Under the pieces are notes generated by a model. The model ran no database searches. It was not told the DNA's origin and saw nothing but the letters and a program-made list of their open reading frames with translations. A DNA stretch of 64,000 nt from Climacteris rufus (Eukaryota; Chordata; Aves; Passeriformes; Climacteridae): contig VZRZ01000282.1 in assembly GCA_013398175.1 (NCBI GenBank), forward strand, positions 444,667-508,666, in the 5' to 3' direction. The position numbers and the translations under genes are program-made. Each line of letters begins with the position of its first letter. The stretch's first letter is position 1. Below are positions 27,501 to 42,500 of this stretch, in pieces.

Positions 27501-30500
27501 CTTTTCATTTCTCAATCCTTCTAGACTCCATAGATGGGAAACATGCTCGAAGGACTCAGTCCAGTACTCCTCTGGGAGAACTATTTGACCATGGGCTGGA
27601 TAGCTGGGCTACCTCCATTTTTGTGCTTTCTTTTTTTTCTGTCTGTTCCCGTGACAGTGGGAAGACTGGAGTTTCTGTATATACAATGTATATATATTTA
27701 AGCATTGTCTTGTTTAACTTCATGTGTTCACACTGGGAGAAATATAACACAGGAGTTCTTTTTCTTCCTTGGGGATATGATATAAGCCAAGTGGTAAGTA
27801 TTTATCATCCCTGTTTTTGTTTTGTGTTTTTAACTATGTAATTGTTTTCATAATATTGAAGCAATAGAAACGTAGAGCTCAAGGCAAATATATTTGTCTG
27901 AGATATTGAAATACGTGAAATTGCAAAACCCTAAAAGTAATTCAGAAATATTTCCTGCATTTGAAATAAAGGGATGCTCTTGAGCAAATTGCCAGCATCA
28001 AAGATTCATTGCCTTGCAGAAGAAAAAAGGCTTGCAGCAAGCCTAGCAGCCAGACAGTGCCCATGAGAATGTCATTTAATGCATTTGATTTGTGGTATTA
28101 ACAAAACTTACTATGCTATCTGAAGCCATAAGCAATTTCCCCCCCCAACACTGGGTTCTAAGGCATGGTATGAATTAGTCCAAGTAGTATCTATTAACAG
28201 TAATTACACAATTATATACTACTACACCTTCTCAATTCTACCAACAAACATGGTAATGGAAACAGCACCGTACCTATACCACAAGCATTAACTGTTGTCA
28301 AGTGAGTTCTACCCTTGAAAAAAAGTCCAAGTCATCATGGACATCAAAAAGTCACAGACATTCAGTAACACAAGTTACTTAGCCCAGTCAGCACCAGCTG
28401 AGTTCTTGACTGGCTCACAGCCCTATCTTGAGGTGGACCTCTTCAGAAACATGCCCAGGGCACCTCAGTGCACAAATGAGTAGCAGTAGTAACAAGCTCA
28501 GTGCACTTACAAGGGCCCAGTGCTGAGGTTTCTGGGCTGGCTTGTCTGTTTCTCAGATAGCCAGCCTCTTGCAGCCTGGAGAGCACAGTCAGTCTTCTGA
28601 GCTTCCTGTCACAGGCACGAGATGAAAGGTACAGCCAAATATACATAATTGAAAAGAAGTTTGACAAATACTCAAATATGTGTTTTAATGGAAATACAGT
28701 ATTTGAATTAATGGCTGCAGATGTATTGCTGTAAACATAATCAGAATCCAGTTGTTTGAGAACAACTCAGAGATGGTGGTCCAGCTGTGGTGCATCTGTG
28801 TTGTCCCCTAGAAAATAAGTTTTGGGAGAAGTTGGCTCAGGACTAAGACATTAGGCAGCCAGCTGGTCTGCAAGTTTCAGCCATGTCTTGCTAGTGAAAT
28901 TCTTCCAGCAGGAGAGGAATAGCTGTGTTCAAACCAATTTCACTTGTTGCTCAGATGGTCACTGTACATGTGAATGTTTAGAAAGCTCTGCTGGATTGTT
29001 ACAGCATCTGAACTGTATTAGTGGTTAAATATGGGAATGGGTGTCAACTAACAGAGCAGTACTGTTAACTCTGTCAGTGTCTGTTAGTGACCTGTGCCTC
29101 TGGCACTGTTTTCTCATCTGGGAAATATTGGTAATAACATTTCCCTGCCTGACAGATCTGTGGTGAGGCTGAATATCAGTAAAGTTTGTAAACTGCTTTG
29201 ATTAACTCGGATGCAAGGTGTTAACAAGTGCTATTTCCTGTTCCCCTCTGATGCTGAATTGCTGTCCTGCTCACTTGCTTTCTGGTAACTTCTGTGATGA
29301 ATTGGCTACAGTCAAAGTGATAAGCTTGTAAATGTAAGGATTTTGTGATACTGTTTAGCAGTTAGCAGCAGCGGTGGAAGACTGTATTATTGAAAGCTCT
29401 GTATGTCAGTTTTCCCATCTGTAAAAATAGCTTTTGTAGTTAGGATTGCCTATGAATGAAGGGAAGGCAGGATTTGTGTATCAAGGTAGTATTTTTCCAC
29501 TAGTCCAAAAGTTATTACACACACACCAGAAAGTAGAGAATGTAATTTTTTTTCCAGCTATACTAACTATATCTAGTAAAAGATCTTAATTCCCTAAAAA
29601 ATTGCTCTTGTTTAGTAAACCTGTTCAGCAAATTTGGTATGATATGTGCACTATTAAAAGTAGCTCTTCATCTCCTGTTACTTGGAGGAGAGGATACTGG
29701 GGACAGTAGCGAATTGCTGGTGATGAGTAAGCAAGGTAATGTTCCCCTTGCTGGTTCCCGCCCCCCACTACTTCTCTGCTAGGTATTCCCACAGTCACAT
29801 TTAGAGTCAAAGAGTGCAGAAGCACTCACAGGCTGCTTTCAGACGGATTCACAATGTTTAGTTCACTATTTCCTCCATGGCATTCATAGCTGGATTGCTG
29901 CAGGAATGTGCCTCTCTGTTCTGTCTTCAATAATTTCTACTGACAAGTTGATTCTATTGCATTGGCATGTCAGACATTCAGGTGGTCTCATCCCCTGCTT
30001 CTGCTTTTAAATTTGGTGGTAGCCAGGAACTTTGGGCTTTGTTGTCACCACAGACCTTAAGAAATACAGTAGTTAGTGTAAGTGTACAAACAGATGACTG
30101 ATGACCTTAATGAGAACTTAAGTGGCATGTGGCTCCCAGGACACTGCTGCTGAGTCAGCTCTGCTGTATATAAACACAGACAGCCTGCTCACAGTCTCTG
30201 CCTTAGCTGTGGTATAAAAAGAGCTGCTGTTCCTCATGAAAAAATACCTTGTTATAGACAGAGAAATCTGTGGGACTTATGCACATCACGTTTTTCTGTG
30301 ACTTGATGACTCATCAGAACTGGTAACCCAATTACTCTAGCTGGGCTGTAATTGGCACTCCAATTAGCTCTGATTACAGCAGACAGCCATTTACAGGAAG
30401 CTGTGGTTTGTAAACTTGAAAAATGGCTGTAATGTGTCTGAGAGCTGCTTGGTCAGAGGACTGTTAGGTTTGTGGATCCAAAATCAAGGAGGAGGCAACT

Positions 30501-33500
30501 GCAGAAGCGAAAACTCTTCCCATCTCTCCTCCCTGTAGCACAAGGCGCTATCTTGTGCTGATTCCTGAGTGAGCACAAAAAGGTACAGGGAGAGGAGCCT
30601 TTCTGTCGTAAGATCTAGACAATTTTTGTACACTTTTGAGTAAGCACACCTATTGGAAACCCTAAAAGTCATAGTCTGAAGAAAAAGGCTAAAAAACCCC
30701 CCTCTGCTGTAATCTGTGAGAAATCTTCTCGATACATCTTGTGGGGGAAAAAAAAAAAAAAAAGACTTTTATTTTTGTCACAAGCCCAACCAAAGAAAGC
30801 TGATATCTGCCAATTAAGTTTCTTGGAGAAAAATAAAGACAAAGCTATACTGAGAAATTAAGATGTCTGGCTTCTCACCATATGTTAATTTTCACAGACA
30901 TCCTTTTGTTTTGTTTTTTAAAAATCTATTTTCTTTCTAAAGAATTTAATACTACCCTAATGAAATACTCCCCTAATCCTGCCGTTCATTTTCATAAGCC
31001 ACTGTGGTTGAGTTCATAGCAGGGGAACAAAACACTCATTTTTCCTTAACGTGGTGTAATGATACCTCTGCTTCCATTGGTGCTGCCTTAAGTGTAACAG
31101 GAGATACCCTTTATATTCTTAATTAAAAATTAAAAGTGAAAAGAAGAGCTGCATGGGAGCTGGAGTGACCCAGATGATGCCACCCTCCTTCCTCTCCCTC
31201 TCCCCAGCCAAGAGGGCAAGTTCAAAAGAAGTACAAGCAGCAAAATCTGGAAGGCAACAGGCAGCTCCCTTTGGCCCAGTCCTGCCCTGCAAGGAGAGGA
31301 TGACCAGAAATCCTATATATATGTAAAATCATGGCTGAAATAATGAATGCTTGGACCATGAGCCCCAGGGTTTCAGTTTGAGATGCTTTCTCAGCTGCTT
31401 CTGCCCAATGGCTTTGGACAGTACCACACAGAGTCTCTGGGAAAACACTCCACACACCTGGAACTCACAGTAAAGGAAACACACGATGCCTGCAGCAACT
31501 GAAACATTGTAGAACTTCCTTTTTCCCCTCCTTTTAGTCAAAGCAGGGCAAGGTTTCTTTTCAGAATGCCATATACCAGGTTTTCTTTTGACAAGCTTTT
31601 TACAAAACTCATGCTGAAATATGCTCCATATGACATTTTCCAGGGATGTTCTGTGACAGCCAGTATTTCAGGAATTGGCAGAGAAATCCCAAGCAATGCA
31701 AATGCACATCACATCTTGAAAAAAATTCTACCTCTTCTAAAGGGGCAAAAGGAGTTGTCCATTAAAAAATGAAATGAAGATGCAAATATGTTGTTCTTTG
31801 GTCACATGATCAGGATTCACAATTTAATTTCATTTAAAAGATGAGTTTCAGGGTTTTTCTAATTTGAAAAGCCTGTGGAAAGCATAGCCTTTCTTGTGAA
31901 GAAATAATATTATTATTTAGTTCCAAAGTTGGAGCACAGTAGAATTTTTGAAGTAAGACAACTGACAGCAGTGTGGAAGCAGTGCTGGCCAAACCATGGT
32001 GTCTGCTTCAAGCTGCCTCTGGACATGCTTGGAAACTGATGTCAGTACTCAGTTATCTGAGGGAAACCCCATGGTGTAGCCATGAAATCTGAACAGAAGA
32101 ACCTGCTGTGCACAGGCTCTTTCTGCAGCAGATTGCTTCATTCTTAACGACTTGACTATGTTTCTGCACAAACCTTACTAATTAACCTTCCAAGTGTCTT
32201 TAGCTGTTTACCTGTCATGTCTACATGCAAAGTGGTCTTTTTAAGCAAAACTTTTCATAGGCGAAAATTTGCAACCTTTCGCTATTTATTGAAAGAAAAA
32301 CTACCGAGAAAAAAAATAAAATGAAAAAATTGCACATCACACTGAAGCAAATTCCTATTGAAATCACTTGTAGGAAATAATTCTTACTCTTTTGGGCAAG
32401 TGTCACATTTTTTTTTCAGAAGAAAAAATTACCCTTGTATTTTAAATTATTTTGCTTTCTACATATTCAGTTTGAACACTGCTATGTAAAATATTTCAAC
32501 ACATAAACACATAATTAATGCTAAAGTAATATGCTAGTTAAATTGAATTTTACAGTAAAATTAATGTCATGTTTTTGTGGAATCATATAGAATTGAAAAG
32601 CATATGCACATTTTTTTAAAAGATGAGAAAATATTTTATTTTCACCATGTAGAATATCACACAGAACACTAAGTGTGCCTGTGTGTAAAACAGAAATGGT
32701 AAATCATGTAAGAAAAAAACTTATATGCACACTCAAAATATAGAATATTGTATTCACAAAACTTTTATCTGCAGTAGTGGAAAGACATGAAAGAGAGGGT
32801 GATTTAAAAATATCAAATATTTTAGAGAACAGTTAAAAGGCGAGAAGGTAGGAGAAGGTAGGAGACTTCAAGGGTTTGTACTGCCTTATGTTTATATGGA
32901 ACTTTGTCAATGCCACATCAAAGAATGACTCTGATTTTACAGAGGAACATTGGTGACTATATTGCTGTGATTTGCAAAATTGTTGCAAGATAGTGAGCCA
33001 CTGCTCAGAATCCAGCTGTCCTGCTGTCAGCCGTATCAAAGAGCCTACAAATTAACACCTTGTATTTCCACATTCTTCTCAGCAGAAGTACTCCTACTCA
33101 TAGAAAAGGCCTTGGCAAGCCAAAGGTATTCCTGGTCAGATGCTGCAGACGGTTGAAATCCAAGACCGTATCCATCTGACACTACCTTGCTCTACAGGTC
33201 TCACTTGTGTTATTGTGGTGGGTGAATGTCAGGCACCCACCAAAGCTGCTCGATCAGTCCCCTCTGCAAGTGGACAGGGAAGAAAAAATACAATGAAAGG
33301 CCCATGAGTTAAGGACAGGGAGAGATCACTCAGCAATTACCATCATGGGCAAAACAGACTCATCTTGGGGATATTAACTGAATTTATTATGAAGCAAAAC
33401 CAGAGCAGGATAATGAGAAGTAAAACAAATCTTAAAACCACCTTTTCCCCACCTCTCCCTCCTTCCTGGGCTCCACTCCCCTAGCTGCACAGGGAGACAG

Positions 33501-36500
33501 AAAATGGGGCTTATGATCAGTTCATCACAGGTTGTTCCTTCTGCTGCTCAAGGAGAAGAGTTCTTCCCCTGCTCCACCGTGGGGTCTGTTCCATGAGAGA
33601 CAGTTCTCCATGAACTTGTCCAATGTGAGTCCATCCCACAGGCTACAGTTCTTCACAAACTGCTGCAGTGTGGGTCACTGTTCCGTGGGGTGCAGTCCTT
33701 CAGGCACAGCCTGCTCCAGTGTGGGTTCCTCATGGGGTCACAAGTCCTACCAGGAAATCTGCTCCAGTGTGGATTCCTCTCTCCACAGCTCTGCAGGTCC
33801 CTGCCCAGGACCCTGCTTCAGCACAGGCCTCCCATGGGTTCACAGCCTCCTCTCAGGCATCCACCTGCTATGGTGTGGGGCTCCTCCCCGGGCTGTAGGT
33901 GGATCTCTTATCCCCATGGTCCTTCATTGGTTGCAGGGGATTCTCAACTGGAGCATCTCTTCCCCTTCTTTCTCCACTGACCTTGGTGCCTGCAGGGCTT
34001 TTTCTCTGACATATTCCTACTCCTCTCTTCTCTGGCTGCAATTACATCTGTGCAACCTTTTTCCTTCTTAAGTATGTTATCCCAGAGGCATTACTATCAT
34101 TCTGGTTGGCTCAGCCTTGGCTAGCGGTGAGTCCATCCTGGAGCCCTCTGGCATTGGCTCTGCTGGACATGGGAGAAACTCCTGGCAGCTTCTCACAGAA
34201 GCCACTCCTGTAGCCCCCCTGCTACCAAAATCTGGCCACACAAACCCAATACAGTTATTTAATTTGGACTTCTCATTTTACAAAAGGCTGCAATTATTTT
34301 TAGTTGCCAAAGACTACATTTATATCTGAAAAGTACTGAACCTGGACAGTGGTAGAGAGAGAAGTAAAAAAACCTGGCCATCTTTTCTTAAGTAGAATTA
34401 TTCAACTGCACTTAGGAACACTGCTTTACTTTTTTTTTACCAGCAGTGCCTTTAAAAACAGTTTTTACAGCTGATTACAGACTTAGGTTTTGCTGATAAT
34501 TTTGACAATCTTTGATTTTTTGCTAATATAGGTTAGATGAAGGGACAGCCATTTTCTCATCCTTTCAGCTTTGTAAAGGAGGTCTTTGAGACTGCTTCAG
34601 TGAAGTCAAAGTGATGAGTCCTTGAAAAACAATATACCAAAAATTTGAAGGCAAGGAGTGTTTTTTTCATATGCTACATCTGATAAGTAAGAGGCAGTCT
34701 CAACCTGGGAGTCTTGCACCACCCAATCCCAGGGCAGGGCATTCCCTGAGAGAACCCATTGCATCCACACTCCTGTTCCTAGATGTGCTGACATCTGACA
34801 GCGATGCTCGTGACTGCCCTGCCAAGAGTACTGACTGTAATAATGGATAATACTGAAGTTCCTCCTTTATCACTTGCCAAAAATGTCTGTTCAGGATTCA
34901 ACGTGTGAGGGTAAATTCAGGCTCCATCAAAGCCAGTTGGAGTTTTGCCATCAACTTTGATGGGGTCAGGATTCCATCCATCATGTCTTATGGGTAATAT
35001 AATACAATTTCTTCAGAAAGCCAAATGTCAGCTCTAATGTAGTGGATTGCAAAACCCATTATGCATATCCTTCATTTAGACCAAAATTTGATTCACTGTC
35101 TTCAGTGGCCCAAGATGTAACACTCACTAGTGCCTGCTCTTCCCTGCTGCAGGTCTGTTGTGTTGCTTGTTCTTGCAGAGGCCATTCAAACATCCAGTTC
35201 TGCAGTGCCACATTCAAGCAAAACCTCTTAAAGATCTACATACTGATGGGGCAAGAATTTTGATTTTAGATACAGAGAAGGGAGTGAAATAAAATATAGT
35301 ATTATATATGTGTAACAGAAGTTTTAGGGACATCAGCATTCTGTTCTCCATCTGTAATCTTAGGCTGTTAATTAACAAAGAGGTTTTCAGTGTATCTTTG
35401 AGCATTTAATTAAATAGAAGACTAGCAATGCATTTGTTGAAGTTAAAATGAAGAAATCATATAACAGAAAAAATGAGTATTAAAAAAACTGAATAAGAAA
35501 TAGTAAAATCTATAACACAAGTAAAGCTGGAAAATGTTTTTCATGCCAGAGTAAGAGACTGCACGGAGTGGAAAATATAAAGGTTACTGAATGTTACTTG
35601 GGAATAAATTGATGAATATGCAGTTTTCTAAATGGCATTATAATTAACATTGTCATTTTAATTTAGAACTAGTTTCACTAGCATGAAACATACAGCCCCT
35701 TATGGGTCCTATGGCAAAACTAAAGAGCTGAGAACAAAATAGGCTAGAGAAAGAGCAGGACATCAGTCCCTCCAGCTGGGTGCTCATTAGTCTTGTGTAT
35801 GTGTCCTTTCACTCCTAATGATATCTACGTAATTCTTTTTGTGTCCTATAATGATGTTATCTGTCAAACAAACTAAAAATCAGGGAAGACATCAGTTCCT
35901 TTCAATTCTTTTTATTTCTTCACATTCAATTGAATTTTTAAATTATTTTTTATTATTGTTTCAGATGAGCTTAGGGTTATTCTCTCTCCTCTAAGTTATT
36001 CTGTTATGATCAGAATAGGGGGCAGAACAGCTAAAATAACCATATTGCTTATTCTGAAGTCTGTATCTAAAAACAGAAAAGTGCATGTGTAGTGGGTAGA
36101 CCTGTCACTAAGAGTGGATTTAGAATGTAGGTGTTTTGAAAAGGTAAGTCAGTAATACCACGTACAGATGCACACATTAGCAGGGAAGGTGCTTGCTTAC
36201 CATATTTCATACATTTTAGATAATTCTGTTGGTGACCCTGCCAGTTGCTTCACTGCTTAGAAGTAATTGTTTTGGGATGGTAGATGAAGGTAAAGTAGGG
36301 ACAGGAGGTAAATAACAGATTTTTTTGCTTTTGCATTTGTATTAAGATGATAAGTGAAATTATTTGCTTTAAGAAGTAAAGGACTAAAAATACATTATCT
36401 TTTTTTCCTATAGGTATTAATAGCAGCTTATTTGCTGACTGGTGCTGTTGGTGTGGAAGTCTGGCAGAAGCCTTTACTGTTTGGTTATTATATCACAGAT

Positions 36501-39500
36501 GTATTAGTAATCCTGCTTATAGGTAAGTGTCCAAATCTATGCCAAAATGTACTGCTTTTAAAATATTTGATTAGTTTTTTTTAATATTCCCCCCCTTTTT
36601 TTTTGTTTTGTTTTTTTGTTTTTGTTTTGTTTTGTTTTGCTTTTGTAAGTGTTGACTAGTCCAAAAATACATGCATAGAGATGATGATTAAAAGGGCTAA
36701 TATTGGAAAACTTTAAAAAAGCAGATAATTTTGGAAAAATTTTTCCACACTGAATGCCTGTTGCACACACGTATAGAAAATACTCCTTATCTGCATGTAC
36801 AGTTTAGTGCAGTGTACTGGCTGGTTGGGCTCCCAAAGTCTCAGGAGCTCCTCATGTCACTCAGGTAAAATGTCACTGACATTTATGTATATTCTAAGTT
36901 TAATGTTTTGGCCTGCAGCACACTATGTTCCAAAACATTATGAGCAGAAGGAATGAAGACATTATTTCAATAACCTTAGATGCACAGCTGTAAATATGAA
37001 TAAAAGCCAGGTGGTTTCTAAGCTCTTCTTTAGAATTCCTTTCCAAACAGAAGAGAGCCATTTTTCATACACAAAAATAGCCTATTTGCTCATTATTTGA
37101 TACTGTCAGTGTAGTTTGAAAGAAGCACTGAAAGTTTTTTGCCTGCTACATCTAGACTGAGAACAAGAGCAGTTACATTTTAATGTGTTAAAAATGCAGC
37201 AGTGTTACCTAAAAACGTGTGTATGCAAAATGGCTTTGATGTGCTGCTTGGAAGGTGAAGAAGTTAGCATATACATTTGGGGGATTTTTATATGAGCGTC
37301 CAAGGGGAGAAGAGGGCACCAAAATACTGTTGGATACAAACACTCGGCTTGAATCCCAAGAGATGTCTTCTCCCTTGAACCCAAGGGAGGACTTGGTTAT
37401 GGGTGTTCACCCTTGGTCAACTTGATAGGAGCCTTCTGAGCATTTTGAGGGTGACCTTGGATCTGCTGCACTGATATGTGCTCTCACCACCCTCTCCTAT
37501 GGTAAGGCCTTCAGCAGGTACCACTGACTGCCCCAGCCGTGCTTCCCAGAATCCCCAGATTGGAAAGGACCCTCTGTTCAGGGTGTACTTTACCCAGAGT
37601 ATAAAACTGGGAAAATTATACAGTCTTTTTCTAGTCAGGCCTGATTTAGGCATTCTGAGGAAAAGAAAGAAAGGAAGGGGGAAAACCAGTCATTGCCTTT
37701 TCAGTAGTCAGTGAAATATTCATCTTGACAGAGATGTAGCTGTAGACAGGGAGTGATTTGTGCTCTCGAAGCAGCACTGCAAGCCCAGAGGAGATGGATG
37801 CTGGCTGGCCCAGAAGCAGCAGGTTAGGCCAGCTTTGGGTGTTATCAGGGGCCAGCCCACTTAACATGCTTGTTCTGTGCTACACACATCAGTGCTTTGG
37901 TTCCTGTCACTAAGGCACAGGGCAGCCCGTTCAGGGAGTACATTGATGGCTTCCCTTGCACTTGGGAAGCCATGGATGAAGGTTTAATTCAAACTGTTTG
38001 ACTGAGTAGGAACGTTTGTGAAAGGGAAACATGACAATGTCATCAAATCTGTAGGACTATGCTGCAGCTTGGTGGTACTGCAACAGGACTAGCATCCTTT
38101 CTCACACTCTACCAAAACCAGCCGGAAAGCAAGATTTGGTGGACTGTTCCATTAGCATTAGAAAGAGGTACTGCTCCTGTCTTCCGTGGTATGCTTGTAT
38201 GAATGTATCTGTGAGCACAAAATAGTGTTTCTTCCATCATTGTCCCAAGCAGAGTAGGCTTAAATAAGAGCCAAAAGGTTTTCTCTAAAAACCTTGTCTC
38301 TCACACACTAACCACTATGGCAACTTTTGCAACTTAATTATAGATAAATGTGCGTTGAAAGTATGCAAGAAACAGTCTTGGTTGACTTCATATTACAGAA
38401 TCATCACCGTGCTTAGTAAATCTCTTAAAAACAGACACTAGTTTCATTTAAAAAGTAGAATCCTTCTGCTGAGGGTCATGCTGGTCCAGAAAGCACTGCC
38501 AGTTCACCACATATTTGAATCTCAGCTCAGCAATAGTGATTAAGGTGGTTATCACTGGATAACCTGCGTGCAGTGACTGTGGATATAGAAAGTTTTTAGA
38601 AGCTCATGGTAAATTGCAGGACCCCACTGTGAATGCAGAAATAGTATCCACCTAACCTACACCAAGGGCCAAGCAGCCAGGAAGATTCAATTATTCTCTC
38701 CCTTAGAGAGACTGCAGCAAGTGTGTTTTGCTCAGCCAGAACCCTTTGTATCAGAGAGCCCACTCTGGCTTGCTCAGTTAAATGCCTTTGTGGCCAGTTA
38801 AAAACAAAGTGGGCCCCTGATGCTTTTTACAAGCTAGTTTCCCAGGATCCTGAGAGGGGCCATTAAACCATAACTGGCTGTCCTTAACCATCTGATGGCA
38901 TTTAGTAGTCACTAGTGGTCCTTCTAACAATGAACCTGTAGCTGCTCCATCAATACTTGGCATTTGTTTGGTGCTTTTACTGTTCTGTACACAACAGGAG
39001 TTCAGCTGCTGAGCCGTGGCTTCTCCGAGAACAGCTGGGCTTTAGCTGGGCTTCCCACCTTCTGCAGTGGGAAGAAATCCAAACGAGATGCACAAGAGTG
39101 TTTTTCACATGTCTTTCCTGGAGTTTCTGGGAAAAAAAAATAGCCCATGTATAACCTAAGGATGAACTCTGTGAAAGCACCTCCTCAGAGGAAGCTGTGG
39201 TATGGCCATGTGACATTCAATCATTGAAAATAATGGAGTTTTTATCAGGTGCCAGAACACACAAAGATATACATAGAAGTGCAGCAACACTGGTGTTTAG
39301 ATTAGATGTTTTAGGAAAGAAAGCTTTATGCATGTTCCTGGGAACTGTCTGGCACACTGTGAACACCTGTAGGAAAGGCAAGTCTTGGGCTGCTGAGCAG
39401 TGACCTCAGAGGACTACCCTGTGAAACAGAGAAACTTCTGCATCTCATTTTATGGGAATTTTTCAGCTACCCAGCACACACAATCCCACAATTTTCACTG

Positions 39501-42500
39501 GCAATGAATGCAATTCCATCCTTCAGCTCTGAAACACACACCTAGCTGGACACCAAACCAACAAAGAAGGTCCTTCTGTTTCCAGAGCATGTTGTCCTGG
39601 CTGCTAGGCAGAAATGCCTTTTCTCTCCTAGCATGGAAGCAGACAGACCCTTTTAAAGGTATGTGCCTGTGTGCTCATCTGGAACTAATTACTTCTGCAC
39701 TCCTCAGGGCTCCTGTGGATGACACTCCAAAAGCTCTCTTGGGATTTAACCACAATTGTCCCATAGTATTATCTGGCTAACTAGGGTCCCTTCAAAGGGC
39801 AGCACTGGGGTGAGAGCTATCACTTATTTTCACCCCTACAGGGCATCCCAAGTGCCTAACATTCCCTGTCACTGTGCTATCAGGTTGAGAGCAATATAAA
39901 ATATTTACAATAAGCATTTTGAAGCAGTCAATCCTGCACATAAATTCTAGTACCACAAATGATGCTGTAGACTTTGTAAGAAGATTTTCACTGACAGGTA
40001 GGCATCTGTAGTTCAGGGAGCAGCATTACTAATTTATGATGGTTTCTGTCTCACGTTGCTATTAAATGACCTGTAGGTGCATGTTCTGCATGAAGCATTT
40101 CCCATGCTTGGGACACTCATACTTGTTCTCTATGAGATAGATTTTCTAATGTCTAATAAAATTTGAGTTCAGGCTACAATGCCTTCCTCACTGGAGACAT
40201 GCATCTTACCGGAAAGTTTTTTCAGTGCATTAAATTTCTTCAGAATTGACTAAGGGCTTGGAAGTTATGGTGGGATGTACACAAACAAGAAGTGTTAGCA
40301 CATCAGCTTCAGTCCTTAGGAAGGCACGTTGGAAAAACGACTTCTGGATGCACAGAATGTTTCCTGCTCCTTCTCAGTATTAACTGCAACCACAAGAACA
40401 GGTTTTGTGGGAAAAGGATGACTTAAGCATGGGGTAGATACGTTGTACTTCATCAGTGTGTGGAACACAGGGCAGACTATTCTGTAATCCAGACATGGTG
40501 ACACATTTGAGTCCATTGTGCGGTCAACTGTGCCCAGATCTGGCTACTGAAGCCTGTGGCAAAGCTGAGACAAATTTTCAAAGAATGGGTTTGAACATGA
40601 AATGTGAGTTGAGTACTAACATTTGCCAGAGATCTGAAGCCTGAACTTTCTTTTAGAGATGGGGCCAAAGCATTCAGAAATTTTTCCTATGATGTGCATG
40701 GGATTGGGTTCTGTTCTGACTTCTGCAGTGTGTTCCTTGAGGGTCAGTCTTCTCTGAGCTACTTAAGTGTATAAAATCAGGAGTAAATACATAAATGAAT
40801 GCATAATAGCAGCAAAAAAATAACAATGAGGCCAAGTTGTAACTTTTGAAACATGCCAATTATTTGAACTGTCATAGTGGAAAAGCACAGTTATCCATCT
40901 AAAACAGTGCCCTGTCCTTACACTATCTTACATCCTGTGTATCAAAGGAGGACACACAAGTCCTTGCCATGGGTGATCATACAGCAGCCTGCCCTTTTTT
41001 CGGTGTCTGAAAATGTTTAGGAGGCCACAGTCAAATTACAAGTTGTTTCTGCCCTGTATAGATAAGTCATTCTGTAGTGATTTCCTATAGTTCCCATTCC
41101 AAAGTGGCTGATGGTTCTGCCCTAATGATGACTAGTTGAATGATTAAATGTTAAGTGATATGTTTTCAAAATGTTACTGCTCTGACAGGCTTTGACCAGT
41201 TCTGTTTGAAAAGTGTGGCTAACATGAGTTGGCTTCTACGTGTCTGTCACCAATTTAACATTTATTAAGGCATTGTTGTGACAGATTGTATGAGGCTTCG
41301 TTAAAGTAAAGGGTGTGAAATACTCACCTGTCACTTGAGATATATATTTAAGAAGCCATTGAGTTCATGTTTGGAGTAACTCCTCTGAACCAGTCAGAAC
41401 AATAACCCAGAAAAGCAGAGCGCTCAAGGCCCAAGGCAGAGCAGTGTCACGGGATGCTGATTACAGGTGGGAATGAGTTTGGTGGTGTTAAGCCGTGAGG
41501 AGTCATTTCAGGGGCACTGGGAGCCCCAGGAGAAGGTCAGACAAGAGAGGTTGCCTGGCAGAGTCCATTTGGAAGCCAGCCTGCGCTTTTCAAATAAAGG
41601 CACCATTTCTCTGGTACTCAGTTTTTGCTGTGCCCAGAAAGAAAATGATGTGCGAACAGAACCACATCAAAGGAGCAGCTACATCCATAAACTAATTCCT
41701 CAGTCTGTACTAAATCCCTCCAAATGCTAATTGTTACCTTACAGCTCAGTTCAAGAGAATAAATGCAGTGTGTACTTCCTTAGACACTGAAAATAAGGTA
41801 TAAAATCAACAAGCATGATGAACGCATCTCCTTTCAACAAGCACGATAAATGCATCCCTTTACAATCTTTATACTCCATAAATACCTAAGATGCTAAACA
41901 TTCAAAACCTACATGAACTTTGTGCATGAAGACAGTGCTCATGTTTATACTGTTCCCTTAATCCCTGTAAAGTAATTTCATACTTCTAGTGTAGTTTGGT
42001 TGTATTTTTCACCCTAATGTATTCAGACTTTACAGGCTCAATTACGTCTGCAAATTAGGTACTCATTTTCTAAGCTTTCCTTCCCCCAGTTAATAAGTGG
42101 TTTTAAGTTTGCCATTTTATGTAATAATAAAATGTAATTTTATGGTTAGTGGACAGCTCAATATGCAATTATCTGTTTGCTCAATCAATTAAAAGAGTTG
42201 TCTTCTCAAGATGTACTGAGAAGGTCGCACTGTTCCACAAAAAGCCTCTGTTCCAGTTACAAGTGCTTCTAAAATATTCACCTTTGGATGAATCTTGCTT
42301 GCAAACACTGATTAACGTGCTAAACATTCAGTGTGTTAAGATATTTTCATCTGCCTATCTGCTCTAAATATTCAAGGAATTAGAAAAAAAAAAAAGGAAA
42401 AAGTATTTAAATATCTTTCCAAGCTAATATTGAGGCCTGAATATTTTGAATCTTATTTTTTTGTTTGTTGGTTGGCTAAGAAAGGTAAACAGTAACATCC

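Larger units (their letters stand above)
19997..27524 (+). other. Intron 4 of SELENOI-like gene, CR1-rich
   Basis: This 7.5-kb intron splits the codon of catalytic Asp85. It holds an A-rich AAAC tract (20133-20190), an antisense CR1 (20322-20704), a long sense CR1 (about 21190-23275) and another antisense CR1 (26355-26980). A 10-bp palindrome occurs at 25201-25224. The rest, about 23280-26350 and 26980-27524, holds nothing I recognise. Confidence 0.88.
27794..36413 (+). other. Intron 5 of SELENOI-like gene
   Basis: This 8.6-kb intron has an A15-type run near 30751-30765. Its main content is the antisense solo LTR at 33214-34253. I recognise nothing else in 27794-33208 or 34259-36413. Confidence 0.88.

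Noticed and set aside
33532..34071. Open frame of 179 codons on the + strand
   Set aside because: It lies on the opposite strand of an LTR and is held open by a GC-rich tandem repeat. It is not a gene.
37280..37870. LTR-like patch with a TGTTGG start and a TATAAA motif in intron 6
   Set aside because: No matching target-site duplication and no convincing CA end were found, so an LTR cannot be supported.
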